Positions 1 to 7,968 of a stretch of DNA of 64,000 nt are shown piece by piece. The notes under the pieces were generated by a model. The model did no database searches and was not told the DNA's origin. It saw only the letters and a program-made list of their open reading frames with translations. The DNA is from Rhizobium leguminosarum. Lineage in GTDB: Bacteria; Pseudomonadota; Alphaproteobacteria; Rhizobiales; Rhizobiaceae. The stretch's first letter is position 1. Every line of letters begins with the position of its first letter. Both the position numbers and the translations under genes were made by a program. The stretch lies in assembly GCF_004123835.1 (NCBI RefSeq), contig NZ_MZMU01000012.1:952390-1016389 (forward strand), written 5' to 3'.

Positions 1-295
1 CAAAGGATTTCAGGATCGAGGCGGGCGTATTGCGGCTGGCATCGTTGGCGGGCGCGAAGGCCGGACCCCTGGAAGTCTGTTCGCCGGCGGCACCGCGGCG
101 GCTGCGGCGCTGCGCTTCTTCCTGGGCCTGCTGGTTACGCGCATTTACTGGATCAGACACATTAGCCTCCGGGGCCTGGGGCGCGTCGCCGCGGCGAGAC
201 GGTACGTTATCCTTGCTAAAGTCGATCTGGAGCGCCTCGTCCAATGCCTTGAACGCCTTGTCCTCAATCGACTCGTTATATTTGTTGTTCGCCAT
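1..295 (-). CDS. Hypothetical protein, N-terminal part (runs off the left edge)
   Basis: The minus strand reads openly from ATG at 295 to the window edge, about 98 codons, beginning MANNKYNESIEDKAFKALDE. The visible part is polar and probably disordered: an acidic start, then an Asn/Gln/Ala/Arg-rich stretch. There is no signal peptide or membrane segment. I do not recognise a family with certainty; similar short hydrophilic starts occur in conserved rhizobial hypothetical proteins. The 5' end faces the Hpt gene across a 460-base intergenic region, so the two are divergent and could share control sites. The C-terminus is outside the window, so no function can be given. Confidence 0.6.
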   Translation of the reverse strand, partial: MANNKYNESIEDKAFKALDEALQIDFSKDNVPSRRGDAPQAPEANVSDPVNARNQQAQEEAQRRSRRGAAGEQTSRGPAFAPANDASRNTPASILKSF

Positions 296-573
296 TCGGG
301 TATGCCTCGTTACTGTCAGCCGGCCCAACCGCGCATCCTGGGCTTCCGCCTCACCCGGGAACAACTTTGCCGTTCCAGCCTTCCATCCCAACGAAGGACG
401 GATAAGCATGTCATTTCAGAGTAGATAGCCGCTTTTTCAAACGGAAGGTATCAAAACACTACCATTATCCACTCGCTCGGCAAAGGCGCGCACCATAAAC
501 CCGCTCCACCAGTATCGTAGTGACACATCTGGGCTCTTCACACAATTAATGAAGGCTTGAGATTCATGGCGCG

Positions 574-589
574 TTAACCCGTTGTTAAC
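574..589 (+). promoter_or_regulatory. Candidate CtrA box, TTAA-N7-TTAAC
   Basis: TTAA at 574-577, seven bases, then TTAAC at 585-589 gives the full alphaproteobacterial CtrA consensus TTAA-N7-TTAAC. It lies about 170 bases upstream of the Hpt gene start at 758. CtrA is the cell-cycle response regulator controlled by the CckA phosphorelay; cckA is at 11646-14249. Binding is inferred from the motif only. Confidence 0.55.
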
Positions 590-636
590 ACCTTTGAATC
601 CCAGGCGCGGCTTAAAAGCCAATAGTTTAGGGATAT

Positions 637-654
637 TTAACGGATGTTAACCAT
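637..654 (+). promoter_or_regulatory. Second CtrA-like site, TTAA-N6-TTAACCAT
   Basis: TTAA at 637-640 and TTAACCAT at 647-654 are separated by six bases instead of seven. The second half is a good match to the half-site often seen in rhizobial CtrA targets. Two such sites within 80 bases, in a sequence otherwise poor in TTAA, support real regulation, though the spacing of this one is off by one. Confidence 0.4.
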
Positions 655-757
655 ATGGCGAGATTTCCGCCCTGAGTGTGCCGGAATTTAACGTGATGGC
701 CACCCTCCTGTCGCAGAACTGTTGCAACTGCGGACGACAGAGACGGGAGAATTGGCA

Positions 758-1141
758 ATGGCAGCCCAGATGGCAGCATTGAACATCGTATTCGAGGCGC
801 CGGATAATGCAAAGGGACCGTGTCCCTCCAAGGTCCGGCCGATCGATCTGGTCCATCTCGCAAAGCAGACGATGGGCGATAAGACGCTGGAACTCGAAGT
901 CCTTCAGATGTTTGCGCGCCAAGCCCGCGCATGCCTGCAGGATATTGCCAGCGGCGAAACCATCCGTATCGGCGCAGCCGCGCATCGGCTGAAGGGCGCG
1001 GCAAGCTCGGTCGGCGCGTTCCGCGTATCGCAGACGGCGGAAGCCGTCGAGGAAAACGGCGGCGATGCCGGCGCGACGGCAGCGCTCGGTGCCGCCGTCA
1101 TCGACGCCGAGAATTTCATCCTGAAGCTCTGCCGCGGCTGA
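758..1141 (+). CDS. Hpt-domain phosphotransfer protein
   Basis: 127 residues. A single histidine phosphotransfer (Hpt) domain fills residues about 28-125; the phospho-accepting residue should be His76 in the motif AAHRLKGAASSVGA. Such proteins shuttle phosphate between hybrid kinases and response regulators in the cytoplasm. ATG at 758 was chosen over the upstream TTG at 722 because GGGAG at 745-749 is correctly spaced from it. No kinase or receiver gene is adjacent, so the partner is unknown; CckA at 11646 is a hybrid kinase, but the ChpT protein that normally serves CckA is a different, dimeric type, and this protein does not look like ChpT. CtrA-like boxes upstream suggest cell-cycle control. 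Confidence 0.85.
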   Translation: MAAQMAALNIVFEAPDNAKGPCPSKVRPIDLVHLAKQTMGDKTLELEVLQMFARQARACLQDIASGETIRIGAAAHRLKGAASSVGAFRVSQTAEAVEENGGDAGATAALGAAVIDAENFILKLCRG

Positions 1142-1161
1142 TCTCCAAGTTTTTATCTGAC

Positions 1162-1208
1162 GCATGTCGTTGTCCCAAAACCGCTGCGTACTTTTGGGCG
1201 ACGTGCAT
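1162..1208. repeat. Short palindromic intergenic repeat (family with AAAACCGCT...CTTTT core)
   Basis: An imperfect 47-base palindrome. GCATGTCG at the left pairs with CGACGTGC at the right, and CCAAAA pairs with TTTTGG around a GC-rich loop. Relatives lie at 15465-15512, 48728-48773 and 59701-59748, with a shortened form at 55350-55384. Such elements are frequent between genes in Rhizobium. It could form a hairpin after the Hpt gene. Confidence 0.7.
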
Positions 1209-1403
1209 AGGATAGCGTTCGAACGAGGCCCGTTGTTCCATTGCGGAACCGCGGGTCTTTTTGCGACGTCCCTGATGACGCTTTGAAGACGGCGGGCGAA
1301 GGCCCGATCTGCGAGGCTGTGGCGAATTTCCCCAATATTGACTGATGCGTCGAATTGTCGGAAGAAAATCCGCCCACCCACCTGAAGACCGGAAATAGTC
1401 CTG

Positions 1404-1724
1404 ATGCCCAAACTTACCATCGTCGCCTTCGACGGCACGCGCTTCGACCTCGACGTCGACCAAGGCTCCACCGTGATGGAGAATGCCGTGCGCAATTCGG
1501 TGCCCGGCATCGAGGCCGAATGCGGCGGCGCCTGCGCCTGCGCGACCTGTCATGTCTATGTCGACGAGGAGTGGACGGAAAAGGTCGGCCAGCCCGAAGC
1601 GATGGAAGAGGACATGCTCGACTTCGCCTTCGATGTGCGCCCGACCTCGCGGCTGTCCTGTCAGATCCGGATGAAGGCTGTCTATGACGGGCTCGTGGTG
1701 CACGTGCCGGAACGCCAGGCCTGA
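1404..1724 (+). CDS. fdxB: 2Fe-2S ferredoxin, adrenodoxin type
   Basis: 106 residues, the usual length. The cluster ligands are Cys40, Cys46, Cys49 and Cys86, in the C-x5-C-x2-C...C pattern of vertebrate/bacterial-type [2Fe-2S] ferredoxins; Cys44 is an additional cysteine inside the first loop. The acidic segment around EEWTEKVGQPEAMEEDMLD (54-72) is the part that normally docks to reductase and P450 partners. It is a cytoplasmic one-electron carrier. In alphaproteobacteria such proteins serve iron-sulfur cluster assembly, cytochromes P450 or hydroxylations; no partner gene lies next to it, so its role here is not fixed. The gene stands alone, 262 bases after the Hpt gene. The symbol is by family resemblance. 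Confidence 0.9.
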   Translation: MPKLTIVAFDGTRFDLDVDQGSTVMENAVRNSVPGIEAECGGACACATCHVYVDEEWTEKVGQPEAMEEDMLDFAFDVRPTSRLSCQIRMKAVYDGLVVHVPERQA

Positions 1725-2040
1725 AGCGCGCTGCGCTTGAAACGTCGTCGAAAAATTCGATACCAAAAAAAGACGCCTCGCGCGCTAGAGCGAGCGAGGC
1801 GAGGCGGGCGCATTACCTACGGATGAGGGAGGAACATCCGCGGCTTCGGAACGCGCCAGGAGAACCCAGCGATGAAAGTGCAGATGCCGTAGCTGAACTT
1901 TCGAATGTGTTCATATTAACGCGTCCGGTTGAGTCTGCCAGGATGAAAAATGACCATTCAATCGCTGGGGAGGGTGCAAGTTTCGCACAAGTTTCGTTGC
2001 GCGGCTAAGGTTTTCCGCTCGCAACCCGACTGAAAAAGCC
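1725..2040. other. Intergenic region, possible small minus-strand transcript
   Basis: 316 bases between two convergent genes with no convincing coding region. A terminator-like hairpin with a T-run on the minus strand lies at 1764-1805, about 240 bases beyond the DUF922 stop codon. That distance leaves room either for a long 3' untranslated region or for a separate small RNA read leftward from around 1920; a 33-codon minus-strand reading frame starting near 1921 lacks a ribosome binding site. Confidence 0.35.
1764..1805 (-). terminator. Rho-independent terminator, minus strand
   Basis: CGCCTCGC and GCGAGGCG pair across a short loop, and on the minus strand the stem is followed by a run of seven T. 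It is oriented to end leftward transcription from the DUF922 gene or from a small RNA within the gap. Confidence 0.6.
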
Positions 2041-2667
2041 TTATTTTGCGCCGGCTCGGCCGTTGATTCGATTGTTCAGCAGCCTCAGCATGCGCTTCTG
2101 GAAATTGACCGCCTCGACCCGGTCGAATCGCGCCTGCTGCCGGTCGTGCTCCTCTATACCGCGAGCTGATTTGTCGGAGACGAGTTCCTGCATCGCTTCG
2201 CAGCTGCGCTGCCGCGGCAGCGCCCGGATGGCGCGCTCCATGGCGCGGGCCTGGTCGCGGGCGATCTCGGCATGGCGCTCCTCGTGGCGCTTGATATCGC
2301 TCGACAGCGCGTCCCAGATCATCGACAGCTCCTTGCTGGCGCCCTTGCGGCTGCTCCAGCGCGGCAGGATGATCTGGGTGTGGACCGTGACCTTGACGTT
2401 GCCGACGCGGCAGCGCCCGTTATTCTGAATATAGGTTGCCTCGCCGCCGAAGCGGATCTTCGTAGCGCCGGGATGGCGTGCCGAGGAACCGCTCGCCGTC
2501 GGGCCGCGCCGGCTGAGTTCGCGGTCGAGCTCATCCGCAGTTTTGCCGCGAATGTCGAAATAGGAATAGCTTTTCGATGCGATCACTTCGGCTGCCGACG
2601 GGCCGCAGAGGGAAAGAGCAATGGAAAAGGCGATAGGAACGACCATATAACGCACTGCAAGCGGCAT
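2041..2667 (-). CDS. DUF922 family secreted protein (putative Zn-dependent protease)
   Basis: 208 residues from ATG at 2667. An N-terminal signal peptide (hydrophobic residues about 8-24, ending near PSAAEV) indicates export to the periplasm. The mature part shows the features of DUF922: an early SYSYFDIRGKTADEL segment, a conserved strand VKVTVHTQIILPRW, and HEERH at 128-132, which fits the HExxH zinc-protease signature. Protease activity is a family prediction only. The frame opens further upstream (to 2727), but ATG at 2667 gives a compact signal peptide and leaves room for the divergent folP gene. The ribosome binding site is weak. Confidence 0.8.
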   Translation of the reverse strand: MPLAVRYMVVPIAFSIALSLCGPSAAEVIASKSYSYFDIRGKTADELDRELSRRGPTASGSSARHPGATKIRFGGEATYIQNNGRCRVGNVKVTVHTQIILPRWSSRKGASKELSMIWDALSSDIKRHEERHAEIARDQARAMERAIRALPRQRSCEAMQELVSDKSARGIEEHDRQQARFDRVEAVNFQKRMLRLLNNRINGRAGAK

Positions 2668-2768
2668 TCTGAACGCAACCCGTGTTGAAATCGACAGGAG
2701 CTTGGGGCATAGCCACCCCAAGCGCAATATCAGATGGCGCTTTTTTCGTCATCAATGGGATAAGTCTG

Positions 2769-3638
2769 GTGACAGGGCTCGAAGGCAGCATATGGCGTGT
2801 CGGCCATGGCCGGGAGATCGAACTCGGCCGTCGTTCGGTGATCATGGCGATCATCAATGTGACGCCGGACTCCTTTTCCGACGGCGGACGCTTTGAAACC
2901 GTCGATGCGGCGGTCGAACAGGCGTTGCGGGCGGTGAGCGAGGGGGCCGGCATTATCGATATCGGCGGCGAATCGACCCGGCCGAACGCAGCAACCGTCA
3001 GCCCTTCCGAGGAGCAGGCGCGCGTGCTGCCCGTCATCGAGGCACTGCGCGGGCGCACCCAGGCGCTGATCTCGATCGACACTTATCGCGCCGAGACGGC
3101 GCGGCTTGCCATCAGTGCCGGCGCCCATATCGTCAACGACGTCTTCGGGCTGCAGAAGGAGCCCGATATCGCTGATATTTCTGCGGTGACCGGAGCCGGG
3201 CTCTGCATCATGCATACCGGCCGCGACAGGGTAAAACTCGTCGATGTGATTGCCGATCAGGTGCATTTCCTCGAACGGTCGCTTGCGATCGCCGCTGCAT
3301 CAGGCGTCAGCCGCGACCGCATCGTGCTCGATCCGGGTTTCGGCTTCGCCAAGGAGACGGCGGAGGAGAATCTGGAGCTGATGGCGCGGTTTTCCGAACT
3401 TTCCCGCTTCGGCCTGCCGCTGCTCGCCGGCACGTCGCGCAAGCGCTTCCTCGGTACGGTGACGGGGCGTGAGGCCGAGGGGCGGGATGCGGCGACGGCT
3501 GCGACCAGCGCGCTGCTCAGGCTTCAAGGGGCTGCGGTTTTCCGCGTGCACAATGTCGCAATCAACAGGGACGCGCTCGAGATCGCCGATGCTATGCTCA
3601 ATGCGCGCCAGGAATTCGAGAGGAAGCGGCCGACATGA
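2769..3638 (+). CDS. folP: Dihydropteroate synthase
   Basis: 289 residues. Joins p-aminobenzoate to hydroxymethyl-dihydropterin pyrophosphate to give dihydropteroate; the sulfonamide target in folate synthesis. Visible motifs: NVTPDSFSDGG (30-40), the pterin-binding GGESTRPNA loop, the ISIDTYR strand, an HIVNDVFGL segment and LAGTSRKRFLG near the end. GTG at 2769 was chosen because it gives the family's normal length and has GGGA eight bases upstream; the frame extends to a TTG at 2682, but that would overlap the divergent DUF922 promoter. First gene of a folP-folB-folK operon; its stop overlaps the folB start. Confidence 0.95.
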   Translation: MTGLEGSIWRVGHGREIELGRRSVIMAIINVTPDSFSDGGRFETVDAAVEQALRAVSEGAGIIDIGGESTRPNAATVSPSEEQARVLPVIEALRGRTQALISIDTYRAETARLAISAGAHIVNDVFGLQKEPDIADISAVTGAGLCIMHTGRDRVKLVDVIADQVHFLERSLAIAAASGVSRDRIVLDPGFGFAKETAEENLELMARFSELSRFGLPLLAGTSRKRFLGTVTGREAEGRDAATAATSALLRLQGAAVFRVHNVAINRDALEIADAMLNARQEFERKRPT

Positions 3639-4000
3639 CCACCTACACGATCACGCTGCAGAACTGCGCCTTCTTCGCGCGCCACGGCGTGCATGACGAG
3701 GAGGAATTCCTCGGCCAGCGCTTCTTCGTCGATGCCGAGCTCGATGTCGTCGCCGGCGAGGCGCTGGAAAGCGATTCGATCAACGATACCGTCAATTACG
3801 GCATCGCCTTCACCGTGATCGAGCAGATCGTCACCGGCAAGCGGCGCTACCTGATCGAGTCCCTGGCGCTCGATATCGCCAAGGGGCTCTGCGAGACATT
3901 CCCGCAGATCCGGCGGGCGAAGATCACGGTGCGCAAGCCGAACGCACCGGTGCCCGGCGTGCTCGATTTCGTGCAGGTGAGCGTTGAACACTTTGCCTGA
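3635..4000 (+). CDS. folB: Dihydroneopterin aldolase
   Basis: 121 residues, the usual length for this small octameric enzyme. Cleaves dihydroneopterin to 6-hydroxymethyl-dihydropterin and glycolaldehyde. Visible features: the N-terminal strand ending FFARHGVHDEEEFLGQRFFVD, the DTVNYG segment (about residues 50-55) that contributes to the pterin site, the LIESLALDIA helix, and the C-terminal strand with VRKPNAPVPG. The ATG overlaps the folP stop codon (ATGA), so translation is probably coupled. Its 3' end overlaps folK by 17 bases. Confidence 0.95.
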   Translation: MTTYTITLQNCAFFARHGVHDEEEFLGQRFFVDAELDVVAGEALESDSINDTVNYGIAFTVIEQIVTGKRRYLIESLALDIAKGLCETFPQIRRAKITVRKPNAPVPGVLDFVQVSVEHFA

Positions 4001-4511
4001 GGTCGCATTGCAATCCGCCACACTCGGTCTCGGCGGCAATATCGGCGACCCTGTGAAGGCGATGGCTGCGGCACTGCAGAGGCTGGACGGACGGGACGAC
4101 TGCCGGGTTACGGCGGTCTCGCGGCTCTATCGCACGCCGCCCTGGGGCAAGACCGACCAATCGTTCTTCTTCAATGCCTGCGCTGCCGTCGAGACCAGGC
4201 TGGAGCCCGAGGCTTTGCTCGATGTCTGCCTGTCGATCGAACGGGAGATGAAACGCGAGCGCATCGAGCGCTGGGGTCCGCGCACGCTCGATATCGACGT
4301 GCTGACCTATGGCGACGTGATCCAGGATGCGCCGCGGCTGGAACTGCCGCATCCGCGCATGACCGATCGCGGTTTCGTGCTGATGCCGCTTGCCGATATC
4401 GCGCCGGGTCTTCTGGTCAGGGGCAGGGCGGTCAGTGACTGGCTTGATGATGCCGAGGTGACCGGCATTGAGATCGCCGACGACAGTCGCGACTGGTGGC
4501 TGAGCGCCTGA
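3984..4511 (+). CDS. folK: 2-amino-4-hydroxy-6-hydroxymethyldihydropteridine pyrophosphokinase (HPPK)
   Basis: 175 residues. Transfers pyrophosphate from ATP to hydroxymethyl-dihydropterin, making the FolP substrate. Visible motifs: GLGGNIGDP, the RTPPWG loop, the FFFNACAAVET strand, the signature RWGPRTLDIDVLTYGD with the two magnesium-binding aspartates, and LPHPRMTDRGFVLMPLADIAP. It completes the three-gene folate operon and overlaps folB by 17 bases, so it is probably translated from the same message. Followed by a converging gene with a terminator at 4531-4551. Confidence 0.95.
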   Translation: MNTLPEVALQSATLGLGGNIGDPVKAMAAALQRLDGRDDCRVTAVSRLYRTPPWGKTDQSFFFNACAAVETRLEPEALLDVCLSIEREMKRERIERWGPRTLDIDVLTYGDVIQDAPRLELPHPRMTDRGFVLMPLADIAPGLLVRGRAVSDWLDDAEVTGIEIADDSRDWWLSA

Positions 4512-4530
4512 AGCAGGGAAACTGAAACGG

Positions 4531-4551
4531 AAAACGGCGGGAGACCCGCCG
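4531..4551 (-). terminator. Rho-independent terminator
   Basis: CGGCGGG and CCCGCCG pair around AGA, and on the minus strand the stem is followed by TTTT. It ends the leftward gene at 4580-5131 and may also help to stop rightward read-through from folK. Confidence 0.6.
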
Positions 4552-4579
4552 CTTCAGGAAAATCCGCTGTGCGGTTTGT

Positions 4580-5131
4580 CTACTGGATGGAACCGACGGC
4601 CATCTCGTCGACCTGGCGGGTCAGTGTCAGGCCGATCACCGGGATCATCTGGCTTTCGACCTTGACCGAAACGGTGACGTTCATCGTCTTGTCGTCGCGC
4701 ACGCGGGCAATCATCGCACCATTCAGCTTGGCGCGGTTGATGCCGACAACGACGGTATCCTCGCTGACGGCGCCGGAGACGACGTCAAGGCCCTTGCCGG
4801 CGGCGCCGTCGAGGAACTTGCCCTTGTAGCTCGAGCCCGACTGCGAGATGACGGCGGTCATCGGCTGCTTGAAGACGCCGACGCGGCAGGTGCCGTCGAG
4901 CTTGATGCCGGCGCTGCTGTCGCCGGTGGGCTCACCGATCAGGTTGCAGGTGAATTTCGTGCCCTTGTACTTGCCGGCGACGATTTCGCCGGGGCCCTTC
5001 CAGGAGCCGGCGACGGAATCGAAGAAGGCCTTGTCACGGGTTGCAGCGGTGGCTGCCGGTGCGACATCTGCGACGGGAGACAATGCCGCGGCGGCCAAGC
5101 CGCATACGATGAGAAACTTGCGCGAATACAT
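4580..5131 (-). CDS. Secreted hypothetical protein
   Basis: 183 residues. A clear signal peptide (MYSRKFLIVCGLAAAALSPV..., cleavage probably near residue 25-30) sends it to the periplasm. The mature part is a compact beta-rich domain with two conserved-looking cysteines (in KFTCNLIGE and GTCRVGVF) that could form a disulfide, and a GSWKGPGEI opening typical of small lipocalin-like periplasmic proteins. I do not recognise a named family. ATG at 5131 was preferred to the upstream GTG at 5158 because AAGGA lies six bases before it. It converges on the folate operon and is probably a single-gene unit. Confidence 0.75.
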   Translation of the reverse strand: MYSRKFLIVCGLAAAALSPVADVAPAATAATRDKAFFDSVAGSWKGPGEIVAGKYKGTKFTCNLIGEPTGDSSAGIKLDGTCRVGVFKQPMTAVISQSGSSYKGKFLDGAAGKGLDVVSGAVSEDTVVVGINRAKLNGAMIARVRDDKTMNVTVSVKVESQMIPVIGLTLTRQVDEMAVGSIQ

Positions 5132-5341
5132 GGATTTTCCTTGGCAAACACCACTCACGAACTGGCTGCAAGTTTTGCCGAAGAATGGTTAATCCTTTCT
5201 TTCGATTGTGCCGAAATGCAAGGCGATACAGGGCTTTTGCGCGGCATTGATTTTAAAACATCGTCACTAGAGCCTTGAATCGACTGAAATTTCTTCAGTA
5301 TTACGTTAGGGCAAGCGAAATCTGGTTATTCGCTGCTTCGT

Positions 5342-6421
5342 TCAAGGATTGTTGCCGCGCGGCGACATGGAGGGGGTGAGATCGCCGATGAAATCGCCGA
5401 TTCCCGGCCGCTTCAGGGCGCGGAAGGCGAGCGGACGGCAGAGATCCATTGCCGCGATTCCGATGCGGGCGGTCATCAGGCCGTTGATGACGCCTTCGCC
5501 CAGTCGTGCCGAAAGCTTCGAGGCCAGTCCATGGCCAAGCACCTGCTGGACGAGGCTGTCGCCAACGGCAATCGAGCCGGTGACGGCGAGATGCGCCAGC
5601 ACGTCACGCAACAGACGGAACATGCCGAGCGTGCCGGGCCGGCCGCCGTAAAGCTCGGCCATGGCGCGGATGAGGCGCACGGCCTCATAGAGCACGTAGA
5701 GCAGGTCAACTACCGCGCGCGGGCTGACGGCGGTGACGATCGAGACGCGCTTCGAGGCGTTGACGATCAGGGCGCGGGCCTTGCGGTCGAGCGGAGCGAG
5801 CAGTTCCCGCTCGGCTAGCGCGATCAGATGCGGGGGATCGATGACCTCGCCCTCGGTCGCCTTCAGCGTCGCGCGGCCCTTCGCCGTCTCCGGATTGGCG
5901 GAAAGGAGCGTGGTAAGGCGTGCGACGACGGCGCGCGCCTTCACTGGTCGGGTTTCGAGCATCGCCGCGTCTGCCTCGGCCTTGATCGTCTGGACGGCGG
6001 CAAGGCGCATCATGCCGATGGTCTCGCGGATGACGAGGGCCAGTACGGCGAGGATGCCGACTGCGAGCACGGCAAGGGCGGCATAGCCCAACCAGTCGGC
6101 GCGGGCGAAGAGATCGCGGATCAGGCTATCGGTCCAGAGGCCGATGGCGAGCGACAGCAGGATGCCCAAGGCGCCGGCGGCGATCTTGCCGAAGGAGGTC
6201 CGGCGCTTGCGCGGCGCTGCAACGGGGACCGCGCTCAGATCCTTGTCGGGATTGAGGAAGGGATCGTCCTCATCCGGCGTCACGACGATATTCTCCGAGA
6301 AGCTTTCCGGCTTGCGCCGCTCACCTCCTTGCCGGCCGTTGTCACGCCGCTCGGTGGCTTCGTCCTCATAGATGAAGGCGGCGGGCGCGCGGCGCGGCGG
6401 ATCGGACGGGGGCTTGCTCAT
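5342..6421 (-). CDS. YcjF/TIGR01620 family membrane protein (DUF697)
   Basis: 359 residues. The first 75 residues are charged and proline-rich; two membrane segments follow (about 78-98 and 111-133); the rest is a mostly helical cytoplasmic domain of the DUF697 type, with the segment SPRAVVDLLYVLYEAVRLI and a glycine-rich hydrophobic stretch. The start overlaps the stop of the YcjX-like gene by four bases. The pairing of this family with YcjX-like P-loop proteins is conserved in proteobacteria and linked to envelope or heat stress, but the biochemical role is not established. The YcjX partner presumably provides the nucleotide-dependent activity while this protein anchors it at the inner membrane. 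Confidence 0.85.
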   Translation of the reverse strand: MSKPPSDPPRRAPAAFIYEDEATERRDNGRQGGERRKPESFSENIVVTPDEDDPFLNPDKDLSAVPVAAPRKRRTSFGKIAAGALGILLSLAIGLWTDSLIRDLFARADWLGYAALAVLAVGILAVLALVIRETIGMMRLAAVQTIKAEADAAMLETRPVKARAVVARLTTLLSANPETAKGRATLKATEGEVIDPPHLIALAERELLAPLDRKARALIVNASKRVSIVTAVSPRAVVDLLYVLYEAVRLIRAMAELYGGRPGTLGMFRLLRDVLAHLAVTGSIAVGDSLVQQVLGHGLASKLSARLGEGVINGLMTARIGIAAMDLCRPLAFRALKRPGIGDFIGDLTPSMSPRGNNP

Positions 6422-7923
6422 GCGAGACGGTCTCCGAACAGGAACTGCATGGCGCGGTCGAGGCGGATATGCGGCACCGACAGCTTGATGCCGCCACCGG
6501 TTTCTTCGAGATGCGGCGGGCGGAACCTGACGACGTTGACATCGGGCAGCTGCAGGCCTGTTACACCCGAGGCGATGCGGTCGAACAGGCTTTCGGGATC
6601 CTCCGGCAGGTCACCGGGGAAGATCGCGGTCTTTCTCTCACCGTCGAAACGCTCGCCGGCGATGGTTTCGCCCTCCATCGGCGTGCCGACGATGACCGGC
6701 AATTCATGGCCGTCACGCTTGACGGTCGCCTCGCGGGTGGCGCGCACGGAGGCAAGCGCCATGACGTCGATGCCGGCGCCGGCCATGCCGATGCGGTCGA
6801 TAGCGCGATCCACCAGGCGGCGGGTCAGCGCATCGAGCCGGTCGTGGCTTTCATGATGGAGATGATCGGCCTTGGTGGCGGCGACCAGCACGCGGTCGAT
6901 GCGGCGCCCGAGCAGGGAGGAGAGCAGCGAATTGGTGCCGGGGCGGAAACAGGCGAGCACATCGGTCAGCGCGCGTTCCAGATCCTGCACGGCTTCAGGG
7001 CCGCGGTTCATCGCCTGCAGCGCATCGACCAGGACGATCTGCCGGTCGAGCCGGGCGAAATGCTCGCGGAAGAAGGGTTTGACGACCACCGATTTGTAGG
7101 CCTCGTAGCGCCGTTCCATCATCGTCCAGAGCGAGCCGCGGCTGTGACGGCCGTCCGGCGGCAGAGCCAGCGGCGCGAAGGTCAATGCTGGCGACCCGTC
7201 GAGATCGCCGGGCAGAAGCAGGCGGCCAGGCGGTAGGGTGGAAAGCGAGCGTTCGTCGGCCTTGCAGGCCTTGAGATAAGCGGCAAAGGCGGTGGCGAGG
7301 TCGCGGGTGACCATCTCGTCGGCGCCGGCCTGGATATCGGTGGCGCGCGTCAGCGCCAGCCATTCCCGTGACAGCTCGGAGCGGATGCCGGTTTCGGCAA
7401 GCGCGATCGTCTCCTCGCTGAATGTGCGATAATCCTTGCCGAGCAGCGGCAGGTCGAGCAGCCATTCGCCGGGATAATCGACGATATCGATCGACAGGCG
7501 GCCGGGCGAAAACAGCCGGTTCCAGCCGCTGGCGCTCTGATAATCCAGTGTGATGCGCAGTTCGGATATGGCGCGGGTCGAATCCGGCCAGATACGGTCC
7601 TTCACCAGCGCGCGGATATGGTCCTCGTATTGGAAGCGCGGCACGGCATCGTCGGGCTGCGGCTCCAGCCGTACCGCCGAGACGCGGCCAGATTGGACCG
7701 GCTCGAACAGCGGCAGGCGGCCGCCATTCAACAGATTATGGACCAGCGAGGAGATGAAGACCGTCTTGCCGGAGCGGGAGAGGCCGGTGACGCCGAGCCG
7801 TACGGTCGGATTGACAAGGCCGCTCGCCCGATCGGCGAGATTGTCGAAGGCGATGCGGGCGTCATCGGCAAAAGATGTCAGGCGTGGCGGCAAGGCGCGA
7901 TTCCGGTTGGTGACTGCCGGCAA
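6418..7923 (-). CDS. YcjX-like P-loop protein (DUF463)
   Basis: 501 residues. Walker A motif GLSRSGKT at 47-54, followed by FISSLVHNLL; the segment DIVDYPGEWLLDLPLL supplies the Walker B/switch region; VLVAATKADHLHHESHDRLDAL contains the TKAD motif of guanine-specific GTPases. These point to a GTPase-like nucleotide-binding fold; the family is conserved with its YcjF partner, which follows with a 4-base overlap. The function is described only as stress-related. Upstream on the same strand is the SixA-like phosphatase gene, which ends 45 bases before, so all three could form one transcription unit. Confidence 0.88.
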   Translation of the reverse strand: MPAVTNRNRALPPRLTSFADDARIAFDNLADRASGLVNPTVRLGVTGLSRSGKTVFISSLVHNLLNGGRLPLFEPVQSGRVSAVRLEPQPDDAVPRFQYEDHIRALVKDRIWPDSTRAISELRITLDYQSASGWNRLFSPGRLSIDIVDYPGEWLLDLPLLGKDYRTFSEETIALAETGIRSELSREWLALTRATDIQAGADEMVTRDLATAFAAYLKACKADERSLSTLPPGRLLLPGDLDGSPALTFAPLALPPDGRHSRGSLWTMMERRYEAYKSVVVKPFFREHFARLDRQIVLVDALQAMNRGPEAVQDLERALTDVLACFRPGTNSLLSSLLGRRIDRVLVAATKADHLHHESHDRLDALTRRLVDRAIDRIGMAGAGIDVMALASVRATREATVKRDGHELPVIVGTPMEGETIAGERFDGERKTAIFPGDLPEDPESLFDRIASGVTGLQLPDVNVVRFRPPHLEETGGGIKLSVPHIRLDRAMQFLFGDRLA

Positions 7924-7968
7924 TATAGGAAAGGTACGCCGCCCGCAAAAGAAGCGGCGCGAAAGTCT

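Larger units (their letters stand above)
296..757. other. Divergent intergenic region with CtrA-like sites
   Basis: This 462-base gap has no convincing gene. Its right part (570-655) is A+T-rich compared with the surroundings and carries two TTAA pairs resembling CtrA boxes, listed separately. It probably holds the promoters of both the leftward hypothetical gene (start 295) and the rightward Hpt gene (start 758). Confidence 0.5.

Noticed and set aside
1823..2008. A 61-codon plus-strand frame between the ferredoxin and DUF922 genes
   Set aside because: No family and no secondary signals; composition is that of non-coding sequence. The start follows a weak site within a hairpin region.
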